Source of the DNA: Auxenochlorella pyrenoidosa
Lineage: Eukaryota; Chlorophyta; Trebouxiophyceae; Chlorellales; Chlorellaceae
Direction: 5' to 3'
Assembly: GCA_001430745.1 (NCBI GenBank)
Contig: KQ482041.1
Span: 6,459 to 29,164 of the forward strand
DNA length: 22,706 bases
Position 1 is the first letter of the stretch; each line of letters starts with the position of its first letter. Of the stretch, positions 18,727 through 22,706 are shown in pieces. The translations under genes and the position numbers were made by a program. The notes under the pieces were generated by a model that was given only the letters and a program-made list of their open reading frames with translations, did no database searches and was not told the DNA's origin.

Positions 18727-21392
18727 ATGGCGCTGCTGCCGCTGCCAGGCCGCGCCTACTCCTGGGCCTGCCTGGACGACTGCGGCGATGCTTTTGAGGG
18801 CGTGCTTGCTGCGCTCGCTCCCGGCGACGTCGCCGCGTGCCGCCTCGTGTCCCGTGCCTGGCGCCACGAAATAGACCTGCTGCTGCAGCAGCTGGCACCT
18901 GCACCAGGTGCAGAGCCTGCGGCTGTTGTGGCGACCTTCCCCCACCTCACCAGCCTGCAGCTGACAGCCTCGGGGGAAAGCGGCGACAGCAGCAGCACCA
19001 TCGTCAGCAGCAGGCGCAGCGGAACCAGCGACAGCAGCGCAGGCTGCGGCAGCTGCGCGCCTCCGCGGCTGGCTCCGCTGGCCGCGCTGGTCTCGCTTCG
19101 CCGGCTGCGCACGCTGTCGCTGGTCGGGCCTCCGCCGGCAGGCGGCCAGCTGGACTGCCGCTCGCTGCTGCCGCTGGCGGGCGCGCCGCCTGCGCTGGCC
19201 GCCCTGCACCTGTCTGGCCTGCAGCTGCGGCACGCGGTGGCCCTGCAGCAGCTGACCCAGCTGACCAGCCTGCACCTGGCCGGCAGCGGCGTGCTGAGCG
19301 GCTGGCAGCACAGCCTGCCGGCGCTGCTGGCGCCGCTGCACCGCCTGTCCCACCTCCACTTTGCCTGCACCCCGCTGCACGCCGGCGCCGCCCCGGACCC
19401 CGCCGCCGCCGCCGCAGCAGCAGCGGAGGAAGCCGCAGTGGTGGCTGCTGTGGCGGCGGTGGCGCTGCCCGCCGACCCGGCATCGCCCGGCCCAGCGGGC
19501 CTGCTGGATGGCCTGTCCAGCCTGGCCTCGCTGGTGTCGCTCGAGCTGCGCTGCCGCGACGGCGGCAGCGAGGCAGCGATGGCTGAGATTGCTGCGCTGC
19601 CGCGGCTGCGCCACCTGTCCATTGCGCGGTGCGCCTCGTTCGGCGCGGGCGCGCCTAGCGTGGGCGACGCGGGCCTGGCGCTGCTGGCGCGCGCGCTGGG
19701 CCGCCAGCTCAGCAGCCTGTCGCTGACGGGGCACCGCGGCATCGGCGACGAGGGGCTGCGCGCCGTGGCACGCTGCGCCGCGCTGCGCCACCTGGAGCTG
19801 CACCTGGGCGACCCCGGCCTCGCGCTGTGAGCCGGGCAGGGGCTTCTGTGGGCCCCTGCACGGGTTGGCTGTTCTGCACCTGTCCTGGAAGATGCACCTC
19901 GCCCCGGCCCACCCGCTGTCCTGCACTGGAGGTCCCCAGAACTGCCCTCGCACCCTTCCCGCAGGGATGCTTCTGACGGCGCGTCGGACGAGGGCGTGCG
20001 AGCTTTGGCTGCCCTGTCCTGCCTCGAGTCGCTGCACCTGGGCGGAGCCGTGGCGCTGGGGGTGGCCGGCTGCGCCGCCCTGGCTGCCGGCCTGAGGGGC
20101 AGCCTCACCTCGCTCCAGCTGTCTGGCTGCGCCAGCCTGGCCGACGCCGCCCTCTTCAGGCTAGCGCCGCTGGCCCCCGGGCTGCGCCGCCTGGGGCTGT
20201 GCGGCTGCCAGGGCGTGACCGACATCGGGCTGGCGGCGCTGCTGCGGGGAGCCGCCAGGTGGGCGGCCGCTGCCCCGCCCCTCGCCGGCCCAAAGCTCTG
20301 ATGCTGCGCTGCTGGGTTGCTGCCTGCGCATGGAATGGAGGAGGGCAGCGCGGCGCGCACTGATGCTGCTCAATCGGCCGTCTTCGTCCGTTGCCCTGCC
20401 CCCGCAGGCTGAGCCACCTGGAGCTGGCGGGATGCCACCGCAACATCACCGGCATCGGCCTGCAGGTGGGGGGCCTGCCGCGGCTGCGCCACCTGGACCT
20501 GGCGGGCTGCGACGCCATCACGGGTGGGTGGGGGTGGGGGGTGGGGGGAGGGCGTATGTGTGTGCGTGTGTCTTAGTGCGTGCGTGTGCAGGTGGGGTAG
20601 GGGGTCGCCGAGTCGCCCTGCCATGGCAGCCAGCTGCGGAGCCTTGTAGTGCGCACTTGCCTGCCTCCCTGTGCCCGCTCTCCCACGGGGCTCTGCGCTG
20701 CCGCATGTGCGTGCTGCGCCTCCCCGCTGCTGCGCCCGCGAGTCTTAGCCGCGCTGCCCGCCCTGCTGTGCCGGCCCACCTGCAGACCAGGAGATTGAGG
20801 CGCTGCTGCCGGCTGCCCGCTCCCTCGAGTACCTCAACCTGCGCGACTGCCGGGTGTCAGACCACGCGTGCGCGCTGCTGGCCGCGGCCTCGCCCAACCT
20901 GCGCTGGCTCAGGTGCGGCGCGCCCTCGAGCAGGAGGGCACAAGGGGCCAGCCGACTGGTGGCGGCAGCCGAGGCGCGGGCGGTTGCTGATGTCCCCGCC
21001 CGGGGTGTGCCGAGGGGCGGGGTGCTGTGTTCCGCGGGATGGGGTACTGTGGCGGCCTCAGCGGCTGCTGCCGCGGTTCGCCCCCCTTTCATGCCTGCCT
21101 TGGACCCACATGGCCCCTCCCTGCCTCCTGCTGCAGCCTGGAGCACTGCCCCGGCGTGAGCGACGAGGGCCTGCGCCACCTGGCCGCCGGGCTGCCCCTG
21201 CTGCGAGAGCTGCGCCTGCACGGCAGCGGCGTATCGCCCGGGGCGGCAGCCCAGGTGGTGGGCGGCGCACGCGCGCAGCGCGGCAGGCTGCCCAAGCTGG
21301 GTATGAAGAAGCCGTGCTGGTGGGTGCAGGGCGCCGCGGGGCGCACCGCCGCCGACCAGCCACCTGCGCCCCTGGCAGCGGCCGCGCACTGA
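18727..21392 (+). CDS. F-box/leucine-rich-repeat protein (SCF ubiquitin ligase adaptor type)
   Basis: Five exons splice in frame to 630 residues: 18727-19826, 19965-20258, 20408-20523, 20786-20912, 21137-21392 (TGA). The first exon ends CT|GTGAGC, so the TGA seen on reading through at 19828 is inside an intron. The N-terminus has a divergent F-box (VLAALAPGDVAACRLVSRAW, about residues 26-45). Many leucine-rich repeats of the cysteine-containing type follow: LRRLGLCGCQGVTDIGLAAL, LRHLDLAGCDAITG, LEYLNLRDCRVSDHACALL and LRELRLHGSGVS. An Ala-rich stretch (bases about 19400-19465) interrupts the repeats. Such proteins recruit substrates to SKP1-CUL1 ligases; the substrate is unknown. The start is the first Met after a likely 5' UTR intron, because no upstream frame joins in phase. 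The final 50 residues carry no repeats. Confidence 0.88.
20522..20551 (+). other. G-rich tract with G-quadruplex potential at an intron start
   Basis: The intron after exon 3 of the F-box/LRR gene begins with repeated runs of three or more Gs separated by single T, A or TG spacers, followed by a TG-rich stretch. The tract is on the transcribed RNA's sense strand. Confidence 0.6.
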
Positions 21393-21478
21393 GATTGGAG
21401 GGGCAGCCATCATGCGGAGTGTGAGGGGCCGCAGAAACGCGGCCAGTGTCGCCCTTTTTTAACAGAACAGCCCACAGC

Positions 21479-21483
21479 TGTAA
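21479..21483 (+). terminator. Polyadenylation signal TGTAA for the F-box/LRR gene
   Basis: TGTAA lies 87 bases after the stop at 21390-21392, a typical 3' UTR length for this genome. Confidence 0.65.
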
Positions 21484-22007
21484 ACGCTGCATGGAGCTGG
21501 GAGTGGCCGCTTTTGATGCCGCTCACCCTCCTCTGTCCGTGCCAGTCGATGTCTCACTTTTTTGTTTCACCAATTTGATTTTGAATCCTTTTTTTTCCAA
21601 TCCGTTTCTAGCTCCCACCCCTGCCTGCCCTACCCATTTGTTCAGCATCCCCTTTGGCGTCACGTGCGTCTCACCTCTGGTGCCGCCCCGCGCCTCTGTA
21701 CAGTCATGTGGGCACACCCCCCAATGTGCACATTCCTTCACATGTATTCCTCTTGTTGCAAAACAAGGCACTCATCAAGGTGGTACCGCCCAGCAACAGG
21801 CCAGCAAACACAACAGAGCAGCAGCGGCTGGAAGACAGGCCTGCAGTGATCCCGCCAGCAGGGCCGTTGGATTTCTCGCATGGGCTGACTGGCAGGCTGT
21901 GGCTGCGATGCCAGCATGATGCCCAGCTGGCGAGCCATGTGCGCATCTGTTGCCCGGCCTGCCGTGCACAGCGGAGACACAGCTGGGGGAGGCATGCGGC
22001 GCATGCC
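21484..22007. other. Convergent intergenic region between the F-box/LRR gene and ORC2
   Basis: About 520 bases between two converging genes. It includes T-rich tracts (about 21555-21610) that stand out from the GC-rich exons. No coding feature, RNA gene or clear minus-strand poly(A) signal is visible. Confidence 0.5.
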
Positions 22008-22612
22008 TCAGCTCATGGCCTCCACATCGGCCAGCACCTGCTGCAGCACAGCCTCCTCCAGCGGCACATGCAGCAGCTCGGCGCCGTCTGTGCCACGCCT
22101 GCAGGGGCGCCAGGACGGGAGTGCACCGACGCTCGCAGGTGTGAAGGCCTGCTGCTGGCGGCGGCGAGTGCGGGGCGCTCCCACGTGGCGGTGCGTCACG
22201 CCAGGGCACTGGGAGCCCAGCAGGCACGGCGCCAGCTGTGGTTCCACTGCGCGAGGGCGGGCGTCCCGTGCCACAACCAGGACGGCCAAGCGTGCCCTGG
22301 GGTCATGCATGCACGCATGCAGCACCCGACAGTCCCTTGGCCTGCGAAGCCTGCGGCCGGCCCCAGGCTCGTCCAACCCTACACAAGCCCCCAGTTGCAT
22401 GTTGCGTGGGAGAAAGGGGAAGCGGGAGGCCCTCGCTGAGCCTTGCTGGCTCCTACCCCACCCTGTGAGCCCAGGTGGGGCCAAGGGCAGGCCTCACCGG
22501 GTGCCCAGCAGCTCGTGGTCCCGGAACTCTGTGAGGAACGACTTGAGCAGCATCTCGTTGGACACCAGGAAGCGCTCGCGGCACATCTGGAACAGCCGCT
22601 GGAAGGTGACGC
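22008..22612 (-). CDS. ORC2: Origin recognition complex subunit 2, C-terminal end (partial)
   Basis: Two exons are visible, 22612-22498 and 22098-22008 (TGA at 22008-22010), joined in phase 2 (CG|GTGAGG to CTGCAG|G). The first encodes FQMCRERFLVSNEMLLKSFL, then TEFRDHELLGT. The second continues RRGTDGAELLHVPLEEAVLQ and ends ADVEAMS. This is the C-terminal winged-helix region of ORC2, where the family has a conserved R..FLVS......L.EF.DH.L and a following K/R..DG......P segment. ORC2 is part of the complex that binds origins and loads MCM helicase in G1. Upstream exons lie beyond the right edge. Confidence 0.88.
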
Positions 22613-22657
22613 CTGCGGGGGGTGGGGGTGGGCGCGGGGTGGGGGTTGACGGTACCG

Positions 22658-22685
22658 GCCCCCGGGGGGGGGGGGGGGGGNGGCG
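22658..22685. other. Homopolymer G run with an ambiguous base
   Basis: Around twenty consecutive Gs, an N at 22681 and more G-rich sequence. This lies in an ORC2 intron and probably marks a sequencing or assembly weak point rather than biology. Confidence 0.9.
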
Positions 22686-22706
22686 GGGGGCGGGCGCGTT
22701 GCGGCC

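Noticed and set aside
19827..19830. TGA as the end of the F-box/LRR gene
   Set aside because: GTGAGC here is a donor. Splicing to 19965 continues the leucine-rich repeats in phase through four more exons.
18756..20360. Minus-strand open frame of 534 codons opposite the F-box/LRR exon (and a second of 495 codons at 18550-20037)
   Set aside because: Shadow of GC-rich LRR coding sequence. The plus strand has clear repeats and phased introns, while the minus frames are Arg/Ala/Ser low complexity with no motif.
22658..22700. Poly-G/GC-rich end as a regulatory or structural element
   Set aside because: The adjacent N and long homopolymer point to a sequencing or assembly artefact.
1..22706. Search for CRISPR arrays, rRNA or tRNA genes, transposon ends and viral remnants
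   Set aside because: No regular spacer-repeat pattern, RNA gene fold, terminal inverted repeats, or transposase or reverse-transcriptase motifs were seen by eye; weak or short cases could be missed.

Overview
The window looks like nuclear DNA of a GC-rich green alga. It is gene-dense, has short GT...CAG introns, strong G/C at third codon positions, Ala/Gln low-complexity tracts, and TGTAA polyadenylation signals just downstream of several stop codons, as in Chlorophyta. A Chlorella-like trebouxiophyte is my best guess, by inference only. I spliced genes by hand and accepted junctions only when donor, acceptor, reading-frame phase and family alignment all agreed. Every gene here has its own promoter; there is no operon logic.

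Layout, left to right. (1) 1-473, +: the 3' end of an unrecognised gene with one C-terminal membrane helix, TGTAA at 820. (2) 8760-946, -: a 19-exon gene whose exons join in one frame of 1,481 codons. It encodes two complete Y-family translesion DNA polymerases in tandem, a Pol iota-like module followed by a Pol eta-like module, joined by a ~275-residue linker inside a single 969-base exon. This is the most interesting object in the window. (3) 10551-9324, -: a 297-residue multi-pass membrane protein of unknown function. (4) About 11.5-12.83 kb, +: an M48 (OMA1-like) zinc metallopeptidase with clear catalytic exons and an unresolved 5' part, where an antisense open frame competes. (5) 12915-14988, +: an 8-exon short-chain dehydrogenase/reductase-like protein with Gln in place of the usual catalytic Lys. 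(6) 17024-15508, -: syntaxin-18/SYP81, an ER Qa-SNARE, complete in 4 exons. (7) 18727-21392, +: an F-box/leucine-rich-repeat protein of 630 residues in 5 exons. (8) 22612-22008, -: the last two exons of origin recognition complex subunit 2 (ORC2), running off the right edge, where a G-run and an N mark a poor assembly spot.

The genes are functionally mixed: DNA damage tolerance, replication licensing, ER fusion, ubiquitin ligase adaptor, protease and oxidoreductase. The only thematic link is DNA replication and damage tolerance (the polymerase fusion and ORC2), which are 13 kb apart and probably unrelated. Two features cut across the window: the tandem polymerase gene, and an apparent excess of GC-AG introns (five in about 35).
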